Notes: generated from the letters alone by a model not told the origin. A stretch of DNA of 41,173 nt from an uncultured Prevotella sp. (GCA_900317405.1 ONGP01000013.1:1-41173), one strand, 5' to 3'; positions 31,924 through 40,792 are shown, numbered from the stretch's first letter. Program-made: numbers and translations.

Positions 31924-32847
31924 ATGAAATTAAACCAGATATACCGCACTTTAGAGCTCACCATTCGTTTCTTCACTGCAAAACGAGTGATGACTCAGGC
32001 GTCGGCTCTCACTTATTCCACATTGCTAGCCATCGTACCCATGCTGGCTGTGATCTTTGCCATAGCCCGTGGCTTTGGTTATAATAAGTATATAGAGATA
32101 TGGTTCCGCGATGCCTTGTCGTCGCAGCCTCAGGTGGCCGACATCCTGACCGACTTTGTCAACAGCTATCTCATCCATACTCAGAGTGGCATCTTCCTGG
32201 GTGTGGGTTTGATATTCATGCTGTATACTGTGCTTATGCTGGTAAATAATGTAGAAGAGACTTTCAATCAGATATGGCAGGTCAACAATTCTCGCCCGAT
32301 AATGCGATCGATAACCAATTATCTGGCCATGTTCTTTCTGTTCCCAATCATCATCGTGGTTTCGATGGGTCTTTCTATCTTTATGGCTACCATCGCTAAG
32401 CATATGGAGGGATTGATCCTGCTGGGGCCGGCCGTCAGCCGACTGCTCGACTTCTCGCCTTATCTGCTGCTTTCGGTGCTATTCATATTGGCTTATGTCT
32501 ATATGCCTAATACCGAAGTAAAGTTCAAGAGTGCCATCGTTCCTGGTATATTGGCAGGTGTAGCCATGCAGTTGCTGCAGCTGTTCTACATCCATTCGCA
32601 GATTTGGGTTACCGGCTATAACGCTATCTACGGATCGTTTGCCGCACTGCCTCTGTTCATGCTGTGGCTGCAGATATCGTGGACCATCTGTCTGTTTGGT
32701 GCCCAACTTACCTTTACCAATCAGAATATGGACCGTATAGGTATCAATCTCGACGAGATTATCATGCATCCGCGTGTTGACATGACCGATGATGAAACAG
32801 GCGAAGCGGCCAGAGAATTATACTCCGACCGCCTCGATTCACTATAA
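31924..32847 (+). CDS. YihY/BrkB family inner-membrane protein
   Basis: A 307-residue protein with six hydrophobic segments and the family block RVMTQASALTYSTLLAIVPMLAVIFAIARGFG near the N-terminus. NNVEETFNQIWQV and the later YNAIYGSFAALPLFMLWLQISWTICLFGAQL are further family marks. The family was once called ribonuclease BN, but the protein is a membrane protein of unknown transport role. Many Bacteroidetes relatives carry an extra C-terminal soluble domain of over 100 residues; here the protein stops soon after the last segment. No own promoter is visible between rnpB and the ATG. Confidence 0.9.
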   Translation: MKLNQIYRTLELTIRFFTAKRVMTQASALTYSTLLAIVPMLAVIFAIARGFGYNKYIEIWFRDALSSQPQVADILTDFVNSYLIHTQSGIFLGVGLIFMLYTVLMLVNNVEETFNQIWQVNNSRPIMRSITNYLAMFFLFPIIIVVSMGLSIFMATIAKHMEGLILLGPAVSRLLDFSPYLLLSVLFILAYVYMPNTEVKFKSAIVPGILAGVAMQLLQLFYIHSQIWVTGYNAIYGSFAALPLFMLWLQISWTICLFGAQLTFTNQNMDRIGINLDEIIMHPRVDMTDDETGEAARELYSDRLDSL

Positions 32848-32866
32848 ACTACTGTTCTTATTTCTA

Positions 32867-34171
32867 TTATTGCTTCATCAGATAGGCTTTGAAATCAGCA
32901 AAGTCTTTTGTCATCGCTACGCTTTGCTTCTTACCGCGCATAAATGCTGCCAGACGCTCTGGTATCTCTACGTCGATACCCAGTATCTCGTCAACCTTCT
33001 CCTTGAATTTTGCTGGGTGAGCAGTCTCGCAGAACACGCCTGTCTCGCCATCCTTCAGTCCGTCTTTCAGCGCCTGATATCCGCATGCTCCGTGTGGATC
33101 CAGTATGTATCCGCTAGCCTTGTAGCACTCGCGCATGGTCTGCTTGATATCCTCGTCGGTGTAGGTAGCACCGCTGATGATAGACGTAATCTTCTCGTGA
33201 CTCTTGCCGTACAGGTCGTAGATACGGGCAAAGTTTGATGGATCGCCCACATCCATTGCGTTGGCCAGAGTCTGTTTCGATGGCTTTGGCTCATACTTGC
33301 CTGTCTGCAGATATTTGTAGAAGATGTCGTTGGCATTGTTGGCGGCTATGAAACGCTTGATGGGCAGTCCCATCTCGTGGCCGAATAGTGCAGCGCAGAT
33401 ATTACCGAAGTTACCGCTAGGCACACACATCACCAGATTGTCGGCTTTGCCTTGCTCCTTCATGCGGGCGTAGGCATTGAAATAGTAGAATGCCTGAGGC
33501 AGGAATCGGGCCACGTTTATCGAGTTGGCCGATGTCAACTTCATGTGCTCGTTCAGTTCGGCATCCATAAAGGCATTTTTAACCAGAGCCTGACAATCGT
33601 CGAACACACCGTCTACCTCGATAGCAGTGATGTTTTTGCCCAGAGTGGTAAACTGGCACTCCTGTATCGGACTAACCTTGCCCTTAGGATACAGCACATA
33701 TACGTGTATGCCGTCCACTCCCAAGAATCCGTTGGCTACAGCCGAACCGGTATCGCCGCTAGTGGCCACCAGCACGTTTACCTCTTTGTGATTGTTCTCC
33801 TGCTTGATAAAGTACTGCAGCAATCGGGCCATAAATCTAGCGCCTACATCCTTAAATGCCAGCGTTGGTCCGTGGAATAGTTCCAGCGTGTAGATGTCAT
33901 CCTTTACGTTCACCACCGGACAGTCAAACTGCAGTGTGTCGTAAACTATATCGTGCAGAGCATCCAGATCTACATCCTCGCCAAAGAAAGCGCTGGCCAC
34001 GGTGTAGGCTATCTCTTGGAAACTCATCTTCTCGATGTTGTCGAAAAACTCCTTGGGCAACTTGTTGATACGCTCGGGCATATACAGTCCGCGATCCTCA
34101 GCCAGTCCCTTAACTACTGCTTTGTGCAGGTCGGCAATAGGAGCCTTGCCGTTGGTGCTGTAATATTTCAT
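32867..34171 (-). CDS. thrC: Threonine synthase
   Basis: A 434-residue fold-type II PLP enzyme that converts O-phosphohomoserine to threonine. The N-terminus MKYYSTNGKAPIADLHKAVVKGLAEDRGLYMPE is typical. The PLP lysine is in LAFKDVGARFMA. ATSGDTGSAVANGF binds the phosphate, and VPSGNFGNICAALFG follows. It is last in the thr operon, 26 bases behind the ApgM-like gene. Confidence 0.95.
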   Translation of the reverse strand: MKYYSTNGKAPIADLHKAVVKGLAEDRGLYMPERINKLPKEFFDNIEKMSFQEIAYTVASAFFGEDVDLDALHDIVYDTLQFDCPVVNVKDDIYTLELFHGPTLAFKDVGARFMARLLQYFIKQENNHKEVNVLVATSGDTGSAVANGFLGVDGIHVYVLYPKGKVSPIQECQFTTLGKNITAIEVDGVFDDCQALVKNAFMDAELNEHMKLTSANSINVARFLPQAFYYFNAYARMKEQGKADNLVMCVPSGNFGNICAALFGHEMGLPIKRFIAANNANDIFYKYLQTGKYEPKPSKQTLANAMDVGDPSNFARIYDLYGKSHEKITSIISGATYTDEDIKQTMRECYKASGYILDPHGACGYQALKDGLKDGETGVFCETAHPAKFKEKVDEILGIDVEIPERLAAFMRGKKQSVAMTKDFADFKAYLMKQ

Positions 34172-34197
34172 ATTAATTGAGATTTTAGAATTTAGAA

Positions 34198-35436
34198 TTA
34201 AGAGATGGACATTAGGGCTTGCATAAACTCATTTAGTTTTAATAGTCCGTAACTGCCTGATACGCAGCTCACTTCGTCGTATTGCTGTACCTCGTCGGGC
34301 TCTATGCCTTTGTGCCAGATCAGGAATGGCACGGGCTGGCCTACGTGTATTCGCATCTCTACCGGAGTAAGGTGGTCGGGCAGTACAGCCAGGCATACAG
34401 GCTCGTCCATCTTTAGGATGTGCTCGTATATGGGCTTGATGAGTCGCTGGTCCAGATACTCGATAGTCTTCAGCTTCAGCTCCAGGTCGCCGTCGTGTCC
34501 GGCTTCGTCGCTTGCCTCTACGTGCACAAACACAAAGTCATCCTTCTGCAGCGCCTCGATGGCAGCCTGTGCTTTACCCTCATAGTTAGTGTCGGCCAGT
34601 CCTGTGGCGCCTTCCACCTCTGCTATCTTCAGTCCGGCGTAGTGGCCTATGCCTCGAATCAGGTCTACGGCCGAAATCACCGTACCCGATTTTATCTCCG
34701 GATATTGCTGCTGTAGTGTCTCCATCGAAGGGCGATAGCCGCCGCTCCAGGGCCAGATGCTGTTAGCCTGTCGCTCGCCACGTGCCGCACGAGCCTTATT
34801 GAATGGGTGCTCCTCCAGCAGTTCCTGCGATTTCAGAATCAATTCGTTCAGCAGGTCGGCAGTCTTCTGTGCTTCGGGCGTGTCGGCCTTAACCAGCAGT
34901 GGGCGCCACTGCTCGTTGGGGTGATCATGGGGTGGGGCGCAAGTTATGTGCTTGTTGCCGCCCTTGATTACCAGCAGATGGCGATACTGTATGCCAGTGA
35001 TGAATTTTACACGCTCGCAACCCTCTCTCTGGTTGATGGGTTTTGCCAATGTCTCGTTCAGATATTCTATCAGCACTCGGGCGTCGTCTGTCTCCAGATT
35101 TCCGCCGTTGTGAGTTATAATCTTGCCGTCCTGCAGATTGATGATGTTGCAGCGCAGAGCCAGATCGTCGTCGGCCATTTCGTATCCGATAGATGCAGCC
35201 TCAAGCGGTCCGCGACCCTCGTACACCTTGTTCAGGTCGTAGCCCAGTATAGCAGTGTTGGCCACCTCGCTACCAGGAGGAAATCCCTCGGGCACTGTTA
35301 TCAGTCGTCCGCATCGTCCCTCCTTAGCCAGCTGGTCCATCATCGGCTTCGCCGCATATTGTAGTAATGTCTTCCCGCCCAGTCTTTCCACAGGCAGGTC
35401 AGCCATTCCATCTCCCAAAATAATTATGTGTTTCAT
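34198..35436 (-). CDS. ApgM-like cofactor-independent phosphoglycerate mutase, proposed homoserine kinase
   Basis: A 412-residue alkaline-phosphatase-superfamily protein. The metal-binding start HIIILGDGMADLP and the ...EASDEAGHDGD... and ...LPDHLTP... blocks are visible. It belongs to the archaeal-type phosphoglycerate mutase group. In Bacteroidetes this gene sits between thrA and thrC, and the genome region lacks a standard ThrB. A protein family model describes it as a proposed homoserine kinase for that reason. The same order is seen here (thrA, 15 bases, this gene, 26 bases, thrC), which supports a threonine-pathway role over glycolysis. The kinase role is not proven by the sequence. Confidence 0.85.
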   Translation of the reverse strand: MKHIIILGDGMADLPVERLGGKTLLQYAAKPMMDQLAKEGRCGRLITVPEGFPPGSEVANTAILGYDLNKVYEGRGPLEAASIGYEMADDDLALRCNIINLQDGKIITHNGGNLETDDARVLIEYLNETLAKPINQREGCERVKFITGIQYRHLLVIKGGNKHITCAPPHDHPNEQWRPLLVKADTPEAQKTADLLNELILKSQELLEEHPFNKARAARGERQANSIWPWSGGYRPSMETLQQQYPEIKSGTVISAVDLIRGIGHYAGLKIAEVEGATGLADTNYEGKAQAAIEALQKDDFVFVHVEASDEAGHDGDLELKLKTIEYLDQRLIKPIYEHILKMDEPVCLAVLPDHLTPVEMRIHVGQPVPFLIWHKGIEPDEVQQYDEVSCVSGSYGLLKLNEFMQALMSIS

Positions 35437-35451
35437 AATAGTGTCTGTTGA

Positions 35452-37884
35452 TTAAATGTTAGCGATACTCATTATGTTCGCGAATACTCCTGCGGCAGTT
35501 ACCGATGCTCCGGCGCCGTAGCCTTGTATCAGCATCGGGTACTCCTTGTATCGCTCGGTGGTCAGCAGCACTATGTTGTTGCTTCCCTCCAGTCGGTAGA
35601 ATGGGTGATTAGCATCCACCTCCTTCAGCGCTACATTAGTCTTGCCGTCCTCCATCGTAGCCACAAATCGCCAACGCTTTCCGTCGGCCTCCAGCTTCTT
35701 GCGGCGTGCCTCAAAGCCGGCATCCAACTGAGGCAGTTTCTTCCAGAAGTCATCCACGCTACCATCAAAGTACTCGTTGGGCACAAACAGATTTTTCTCC
35801 ACATCGGCCTGCTCCACCTGATATCCAGCCTCGCGGGTCAGAATCACCAGCTTGCGGATAACATCCGTTCCGCTCAGGTCGATACGTGGATCGGGCTCGC
35901 TGTAGCCCTGCTCTTTGGCTCTGCGTACAGTCTCGCTGAATGGCACGTCGGCAGCTATCTCGTTGAATATAAAGTTGAGTGTGCCGCTAAGCACAGCCTC
36001 GATTTTCAGTATCTTGTCGCCCGAGTTTCTCAGGTCGTTTATGGTACCGATGATAGGCAGTCCGGCACCCACGTTGGTTTCGTAGCGGAACCACACGCCG
36101 CGGTTGCGGGCCGTCTTCTTCAGTCGCATATAGTTCTCGTAGTCGCTCGATGCTGCTATCTTGTTGGCAGCTATCACACTGATGTTGTGCTCCAGGAATG
36201 TCTGATACAGCGATGCTATATCCTTGCTGGCAGTACAGTCAACGAACACTGAGTTGAAAATGTTCATTCCCAGCACCTCGTCCTTCAGGCTCTTACCCTG
36301 AGCCTCGGGCTCCTTCAGCAGTTCGCGATAGTTGTCCAGATCTATGCCGTCGCGGCTGTACACGCCAGCTTTCGACGATGCTATACCTACCACGTTCAGC
36401 TTCAGTCCGTTGCGCTGCATCAGTGTTTCGTACTGACTGCGGATTTGCTCTATCAGCTTGCCGCCCACGGTACCCACACCGCAGATAAACAGGTTGAGCA
36501 CCTTGTATTCCGACAGGAAGAACGAGTCGTGCAGCACGTTGAGCGACTTGCGCAGGAATCGTCCGTCTACTACGAATGATATGTTAGTCTCCGAAGCACC
36601 CTGCGCGCAAGCTATCACGCTTATACCACTGCGGCCCAGCGTACCAAACAGCTTACCTGCAATACCCGGAGTATGCTTCATGTTTTCGCCCACGATAGCG
36701 ATGGTGGCCAGTCCGCTCTCGGCGTGCATGGGGAACATTGCTCCCGTCTCAATCTCCTTGGCAAACTCAGCGTTCAGCACCTCTACAGCGTCGTTGGCAT
36801 CCTCGTCGCGTACACCGATACTGGTTGAGTTCTCTGACGAAGCCTGCGATACCATGAATACCGAGATACCCTTGTTGGCCAAGGTAGTAAAAATTCGGCG
36901 GTTCACACCGATCACACCCACCATCGAGAGTCCCGTTACCGTTATCAGTGTGGTGCCCTTAATACTCGAGATACCCTTGATAGGCTTCTGGTCGTTCTCT
37001 ATGTGGTCCTTAATCAGAGTGCCCGGGTGTTCGGGGTTGAATGTGTTCTTAACCTTTATGGGGATATTTTTTACGCATACGGGGTAGATCGTCGGGGGAT
37101 AGATTACCTTTGCGCCGAAGTTACACAGCTCCATTGCCTCTATGTAGCTCAGCTCGTTGATGGTGTAAGCCGTTTTTATCACACGTGGGTCGGCCGTCAT
37201 AAATCCATCCACGTCGGTCCAGATCTCCAGCACCTCGGCATCCAGCGCAGCAGCTATGATAGCGGCAGTATAGTCGCTACCGCCACGTCCCAGGTTGGTT
37301 GTCTCGCTGGTGTCCTTGTCGCGGCTGATGAATCCCGGCACTACAGCTACGTCGGGCATATCCTTGAATGCATCGCGTACCAACTGGTTTGTCAGGTCTA
37401 CAGCCAGTCGGTGCTTGCCGTTCTTCTTCTCCGTGCGTATAAAGTCGCGGCTGTTCATTCTCTTGCCGCCTTTTATCATTGTGGCTACGATGTTCGACGA
37501 GAGTCGCTCACCGTAACTTACTATTGTGTCTTCTGTTTTCTTCGACAAGTCGTGTATCAGGTAAACACCATAATAGATACTCTTCAACTGGTCGAACAGC
37601 TGATCCACCTTGTTGAATAAGTCTACACGTTTCTTGTCATCGGTGATGATAGTGTCAATCATCTGGTGATGCCTTGTCACCATCGCGTCGAATTCTTCGC
37701 GCCACTTGTCATCACCCTTCAGGGCCAGTTGTGAGGTCGCTATCAACTTATCTGTGATACCGCCCAGCGCACTTACTACTACTACGACAGGTTGCGTCCG
37801 AGCCTCTGCCTCAACGATTTTTTTCAAGCTAAGAATGCTTTTTACGGAACCTACGGACGTTCCGCCGAATTTCAATACTTTCAT
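35452..37884 (-). CDS. thrA: Bifunctional aspartate kinase/homoserine dehydrogenase I
   Basis: An 810-residue fusion enzyme for the first and third steps of the pathway from aspartate to threonine and methionine. The kinase domain starts with VLKFGGTSVGS and contains FISRDKDTSETTNLGRGGSDYTAAIIA. Two ACT regulatory domains follow (about 310-460). The dehydrogenase starts with the NADP-binding GVGTVGGKLIEQI, then has ANKIAAS and GTLNFIFNE. ATG 37884 (MKVLKFGG) is chosen over the ATG four codons upstream. It is the first gene of the operon, with a full promoter at 37953-37984 and a leader of about 60 bases with no clear attenuator. Confidence 0.96.
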   Translation of the reverse strand: MKVLKFGGTSVGSVKSILSLKKIVEAEARTQPVVVVVSALGGITDKLIATSQLALKGDDKWREEFDAMVTRHHQMIDTIITDDKKRVDLFNKVDQLFDQLKSIYYGVYLIHDLSKKTEDTIVSYGERLSSNIVATMIKGGKRMNSRDFIRTEKKNGKHRLAVDLTNQLVRDAFKDMPDVAVVPGFISRDKDTSETTNLGRGGSDYTAAIIAAALDAEVLEIWTDVDGFMTADPRVIKTAYTINELSYIEAMELCNFGAKVIYPPTIYPVCVKNIPIKVKNTFNPEHPGTLIKDHIENDQKPIKGISSIKGTTLITVTGLSMVGVIGVNRRIFTTLANKGISVFMVSQASSENSTSIGVRDEDANDAVEVLNAEFAKEIETGAMFPMHAESGLATIAIVGENMKHTPGIAGKLFGTLGRSGISVIACAQGASETNISFVVDGRFLRKSLNVLHDSFFLSEYKVLNLFICGVGTVGGKLIEQIRSQYETLMQRNGLKLNVVGIASSKAGVYSRDGIDLDNYRELLKEPEAQGKSLKDEVLGMNIFNSVFVDCTASKDIASLYQTFLEHNISVIAANKIAASSDYENYMRLKKTARNRGVWFRYETNVGAGLPIIGTINDLRNSGDKILKIEAVLSGTLNFIFNEIAADVPFSETVRRAKEQGYSEPDPRIDLSGTDVIRKLVILTREAGYQVEQADVEKNLFVPNEYFDGSVDDFWKKLPQLDAGFEARRKKLEADGKRWRFVATMEDGKTNVALKEVDANHPFYRLEGSNNIVLLTTERYKEYPMLIQGYGAGASVTAAGVFANIMSIANI

Positions 37885-37952
37885 ATTCCTATGCAATTTA
37901 TCTTGCCTTTAGCGGTACCCTTCTACAAGCAGGGCTTCATCCACCGGCGCTG

Positions 37953-37984
37953 CAAAGGTAAGTGTTTTCCGTCAAACCGCCAAA
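37953..37984 (-). promoter_or_regulatory. Promoter of the threonine operon
   Basis: On the minus strand TTTG (37981-37984), 20 bases, TACCTTTG (37953-37960): an exact match. Confidence 0.88.
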
Positions 37985-38013
37985 TATCTGAAAGGATTTT
38001 TAGCGATTTACTT

Positions 38014-38760
38014 TCATTTTATCATAATTCCCGTATAAATCCTACCACTTTTTATTCCGAGCCTGCGGGCCGAGAAAAATCTGTCGTACTCCTGATAGGT
38101 GCACACGCCAGCTATCTCGATGGCATCGTGGGGCACTCCGGTCAGCTCTATGTCGATAGCGTTGGCCTGCCACAGGTCTATGTGCCACTTGCCGTCGCGC
38201 TTAAATGCTATACGGTTCATGTCGAAATCCTCCTGAGCGAATGCCTCATACACCTCGTCGCCCACCTCGAAAGCATCGGGACCAATGCTTGGGCCTATCA
38301 CCACCTTCATATCCTCCGGGTTCGATGCATAGCTTTCCGCCATAGCCTGGATAGTCTTCCGACCGATGCGCTGCACAGTGCCTCGCCATCCCGCATGAGC
38401 TGCTGCTATCGCGCGCGTGCGCGTATCATATATAAGTATAGGCACACAGTCGGCAGTCGACACACCTATGCAAGTGCGGGGCAGGGTAGTGATGAGTGCG
38501 TCTATCCCCTCAAACTTATCGCTCAGATTCTGTGCCGTCACCTCTGCTATACGGGTGTCGTGTACCTGTCGGGGCAGTATCAGGTGGTCATCAGCCACCT
38601 CCAGCATCTGCCTCAGGTCGTATCGGCACTGGGCTATGTGCTCCGCGTCGTCGTCGGTATAATATGTGATGTTAAACCCGTCGTAGGGCATATCCTTGTC
38701 TACGAAACCCCTCTCGGTCGAGAAGGCCAGTACGTTCTTGTTGTCTATATTGTATATCAT
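38014..38760 (-). CDS. pgeF: Peptidoglycan editing factor PgeF (YfiH/DUF152, multicopper-oxidase-like)
   Basis: A 248-residue protein of the YfiH family. The metal-site motifs are visible: PRQVHDTRIAEV (His), STADCVPILIYD (Cys), AAAHAGWRGTVQRIG (His) and GVCTYQEYDRFFSARR. E. coli YfiH removes wrongly inserted L-Ser from UDP-MurNAc peptides; older names are laccase-domain or polyphenol oxidase protein. ATG 38760 gives the normal N-terminus. The -7 element ends only 4 bases before it, so the mRNA may be leaderless. It precedes the thr operon, which has its own promoter. Confidence 0.92.
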   Translation of the reverse strand: MIYNIDNKNVLAFSTERGFVDKDMPYDGFNITYYTDDDAEHIAQCRYDLRQMLEVADDHLILPRQVHDTRIAEVTAQNLSDKFEGIDALITTLPRTCIGVSTADCVPILIYDTRTRAIAAAHAGWRGTVQRIGRKTIQAMAESYASNPEDMKVVIGPSIGPDAFEVGDEVYEAFAQEDFDMNRIAFKRDGKWHIDLWQANAIDIELTGVPHDAIEIAGVCTYQEYDRFFSARRLGIKSGRIYTGIMIK

Positions 38761-38764
38761 GCTG

Positions 38765-38797
38765 CAAAGTTAGGGCTTTTTTTGCACTCTTCGCAAT
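38765..38797 (-). promoter_or_regulatory. Promoter of pgeF, possibly leaderless
   Basis: On the minus strand ATTG (38794-38797), 21 bases, TAACTTTG (38765-38772). The usual start about 7 bases further falls at or beside the A of the start codon. Confidence 0.55.
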
Positions 38798-38876
38798 GAA
38801 TTTTCAGTTTTTTACGTATATATCTTTGATATGCATCAACAAAAGAACTGTGTTCGCACACAATCTTACGTAAATA

Positions 38877-38908
38877 TTTGCGTATTAGTAAAAATCGCCG
38901 TATCTTTG
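38877..38908 (+). promoter_or_regulatory. Promoter of the 120-residue secreted protein gene
   Basis: TTTG (38877-38880), 20 bases, TATCTTTG (38901-38908). The leader of about 100 bases contains a CGGGT/ACCCG hairpin near 38930. Confidence 0.85.
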
Positions 38909-39016
38909 CATCGTCAAAAGAACAAAACGGGTATGATAACCCGCTGGATAACAAATGTTTAAGGTAGGCCGACCACAACAAGCCGACCGAGTAAAATTAA
39001 AAGAAAGGGTAAAAAG

Positions 39017-39379
39017 ATGAAAAAGATGATTTTGACAATCGTAGCAGTGCTTGGTTTTGCAACAGCATTCGCAGCAGAAGAGACTTCAACTACAGTAAGC
39101 AACGTTAAGGCTTATGACATGACTATCAATATGAATAAGCTTTCAATGGCGCTGAATCTGGCCGACGATCAGAAGGAAGTAGTTGAGAACATTCACCACA
39201 CATTTGCAGCCGAGATGAGCTTTGCCGCTCAGTATGGCGAGGGTGAGCGCGACGCAATGGTTAAGCGCGCCATCGAGAACGATGTAAAGTGGATGCGCTA
39301 CGTGCTCAACGACGAGCAGATGCGTAAGTATCTTGTTCTGCTCAACACCACTATCAACAACCGTGGCCTGAACAAGTAA
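39017..39379 (+). CDS. Small exported helical protein, unknown function
   Basis: A 120-residue protein with a signal peptide ending near residue 19 (AFAAEE). The mature part is almost all helical. It holds MALNLADDQKEVVENIHHTFAAEM and ends with MRKYLVLLNTTINNRGL. The helix pattern is loosely like Spy/CpxP periplasmic proteins, but no LTxxQ motif is clear. It stands alone with a perfect promoter, a long leader and its own terminator, and its codons look like those of a well expressed gene. Confidence 0.8.
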   Translation: MKKMILTIVAVLGFATAFAAEETSTTVSNVKAYDMTINMNKLSMALNLADDQKEVVENIHHTFAAEMSFAAQYGEGERDAMVKRAIENDVKWMRYVLNDEQMRKYLVLLNTTINNRGLNK

Positions 39380-39453
39380 TACCCGCTAGGATACATAGTG
39401 TTGAAACCATAAAAAAGGTACGTTAGTTTTTAGTTATTATTTGATCATTCTAT

Positions 39454-39495
39454 GATGAGAGACCCATCTTCGCGGGCCTCTCATCTGTTTTTTTT
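39454..39495 (+). terminator. Terminator of the 120-residue protein gene
   Basis: GATGAGAG (39454-39461) pairs with CTCTCATC (39478-39485), with CCC/GGG inside, followed by a long T run. The T run is only on the plus-strand side. Confidence 0.88.
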
Positions 39496-39502
39496 ATGCG
39501 GA

Positions 39503-40126
39503 TTAGAATGTAAACTTCTTTCCGTTCCACTTCAGTGTCTTCTGTGTCTTGCGTTTGCCCTGGTCGTACCAGTAGTTCACTGTGATGTCTTTGCCCTGTC
39601 GTGGCAAGTCGTACGACACCCATGCACCGTCGTCGGCAGTGTATTGTATGTCGAATCCAGGAGCCGCTGTATACTGCATCGTCTTGGTATTGCTGTCGTA
39701 GCGCAGAAATGTCAGTCCGTCAAACTGTCCGGCCTCATATGTACCTTCCTTAAAGCAGTACGTGCCGCAGGCTATCAGCTTGTGTCGGCCGTCGTTTTCG
39801 TTCCAGTACACCATCTCCACTCTCAGCTTGAATCCGTCGTCCTGGCGGCTCTCGTACAGTATAAATCCGTTCTTCGCGTCTACCGTAAGAGTATGGCCTG
39901 GAGTAAGTTTCTGGCCTTTTCGATACGTGTTCCACGCCCAGCGGAAAGCGTTGGTGCTCTCGTCGGCGCAGTCGTCCTCCTCGCCGTCGTTAGCCTGGTT
40001 CAGATACGTCTCGGCAAAGTCGGCAATGTTGGGCTTTGCCCCTTGGAAATTCACTTTGTACTGTTCTTGTGCAGCTGCCGATAACCATAGAGCTGCAGCA
40101 ATGATTGTAAGGGTTAGTTTTCTCAT
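39503..40126 (-). CDS. Secreted protein, unknown function
   Basis: A 207-residue protein with a signal peptide ending near residue 19 (SAAAQ). The mature region has an acidic stretch (NDGEEDDCADES) and then a beta-rich body (GHTLTVDAKNGFILYESRQ, LRVEMVYWNENDGRHKLIACGTYCF), and ends in KTLKWNGKKFTF. I recognise no named family. It follows the 126-residue secreted protein gene by 2 bases and is surely co-transcribed with it. Confidence 0.78.
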   Translation of the reverse strand: MRKLTLTIIAAALWLSAAAQEQYKVNFQGAKPNIADFAETYLNQANDGEEDDCADESTNAFRWAWNTYRKGQKLTPGHTLTVDAKNGFILYESRQDDGFKLRVEMVYWNENDGRHKLIACGTYCFKEGTYEAGQFDGLTFLRYDSNTKTMQYTAAPGFDIQYTADDGAWVSYDLPRQGKDITVNYWYDQGKRKTQKTLKWNGKKFTF

Positions 40127-40128
40127 AA

Positions 40129-40509
40129 TTATTCTAGTTTTTTCAGGTGATATCTCTCGGCTGTATTATAGTCGCGATCCTTATCCTTGCCGAAATACTC
40201 CAGCAGATATCGCTCGTCCTCCAATCGCGTCATACGTATCAGCACCTCGCGATACGTAATGTTATCATTTTTCACAAAAGCCTCGTAGGCATTATACGTG
40301 GTAGTCTTATCCTTCTGTGCCGACTTTACCAGTTTAAATGCCGACACCGTGCGCTTACTCTGAGCCATGTCCACATACAGACTGTCGCCCGTAAAGTGGA
40401 ACAGCAGTTCGCCCCCCTGCGACTGGTACATTCCGTCAAACTCAGTAGCCCAGGCTCCCAGCCCCCAGCATAGTGCAATAATAGATAATATCAGTTTCTT
40501 CATGATCAT
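40129..40509 (-). CDS. Small secreted protein, unknown function
   Basis: A 126-residue protein with a signal peptide ending near residue 21 (GAWATE). The mature part is beta-rich (FDGMYQSQGGELLFHFTGDSLYVDMAQSKRTVSAFKLV) and charged at the C-terminus. ATG 40509 or the ATG two codons in (MKKLIL) may be used. It has a full promoter upstream and is the first gene of a two-gene unit. Confidence 0.75.
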   Translation of the reverse strand: MIMKKLILSIIALCWGLGAWATEFDGMYQSQGGELLFHFTGDSLYVDMAQSKRTVSAFKLVKSAQKDKTTTYNAYEAFVKNDNITYREVLIRMTRLEDERYLLEYFGKDKDRDYNTAERYHLKKLE

Positions 40510-40539
40510 ATTCTTATTTATAGTTCAAAGTTTCGCCTG

Positions 40540-40571
40540 CAAAGTTAAGCATTTCCTCCGAACAAAACAAA
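40540..40571 (-). promoter_or_regulatory. Promoter of the two secreted-protein genes
   Basis: On the minus strand TTTG (40568-40571), 20 bases, TAACTTTG (40540-40547). Confidence 0.85.
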
Positions 40572-40630
40572 TTTCCCAGCTAAAACTTGCAATTTACGAT
40601 AATTATCTCTATCTTTGCGGCTATAAAAAT

Positions 40631-40662
40631 CCCTCAGACTTGATAGTCTGAGGGTTTCTTTT
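40631..40662. terminator. Terminator after the smalltalk gene
   Basis: CCCTCAGACT (40631-40640) and AGTCTGAGGG (40645-40654) form a perfect 10-base stem with loop TGAT. A-rich bases lie to the left (T-rich on the minus strand) and TTTCTTTT to the right, so it can act both ways. Confidence 0.85.
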
Positions 40663-40762
40663 ACGCTCCTACGCAGCTCGTAGCGCCTAGTGCCGTCAGT
40701 ATCGCCGATGCAATCGATGCGATAAGCTGTACGATGAATTTTGCTGTCTCCTTTTTAGTCAT
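40661..40762 (-). CDS. Smalltalk protein (33 residues)
   Basis: A very short gene: MTKKETAKFIVQLIASIA is followed by SAILTALGATSCVGA. It has a basic start, one hydrophobic helix and a C-terminal TSC motif, the hallmark of the Bacteroidetes smalltalk family. Function is unknown; the helix suggests membrane insertion. It lies downstream of an HU-like gene, the usual neighbour. An N-acetylmuramoyl-L-alanine amidase gene, often found next, is absent; a terminator follows the stop directly. Confidence 0.88.
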   Translation of the reverse strand: MTKKETAKFIVQLIASIASAILTALGATSCVGA

Positions 40763-40792
40763 AGTCGTAGTCTAGTTTTAGTGTTGTTAGTA

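Noticed and set aside
31549-31976. Minus-strand open frames over RNase P RNA
   Set aside because: They are antisense to an unmistakable rnpB.
38757-38981. 74-residue minus-strand frame before pgeF
   Set aside because: It covers the two promoters of the intergenic region and overlaps the pgeF start; no family or start signal.
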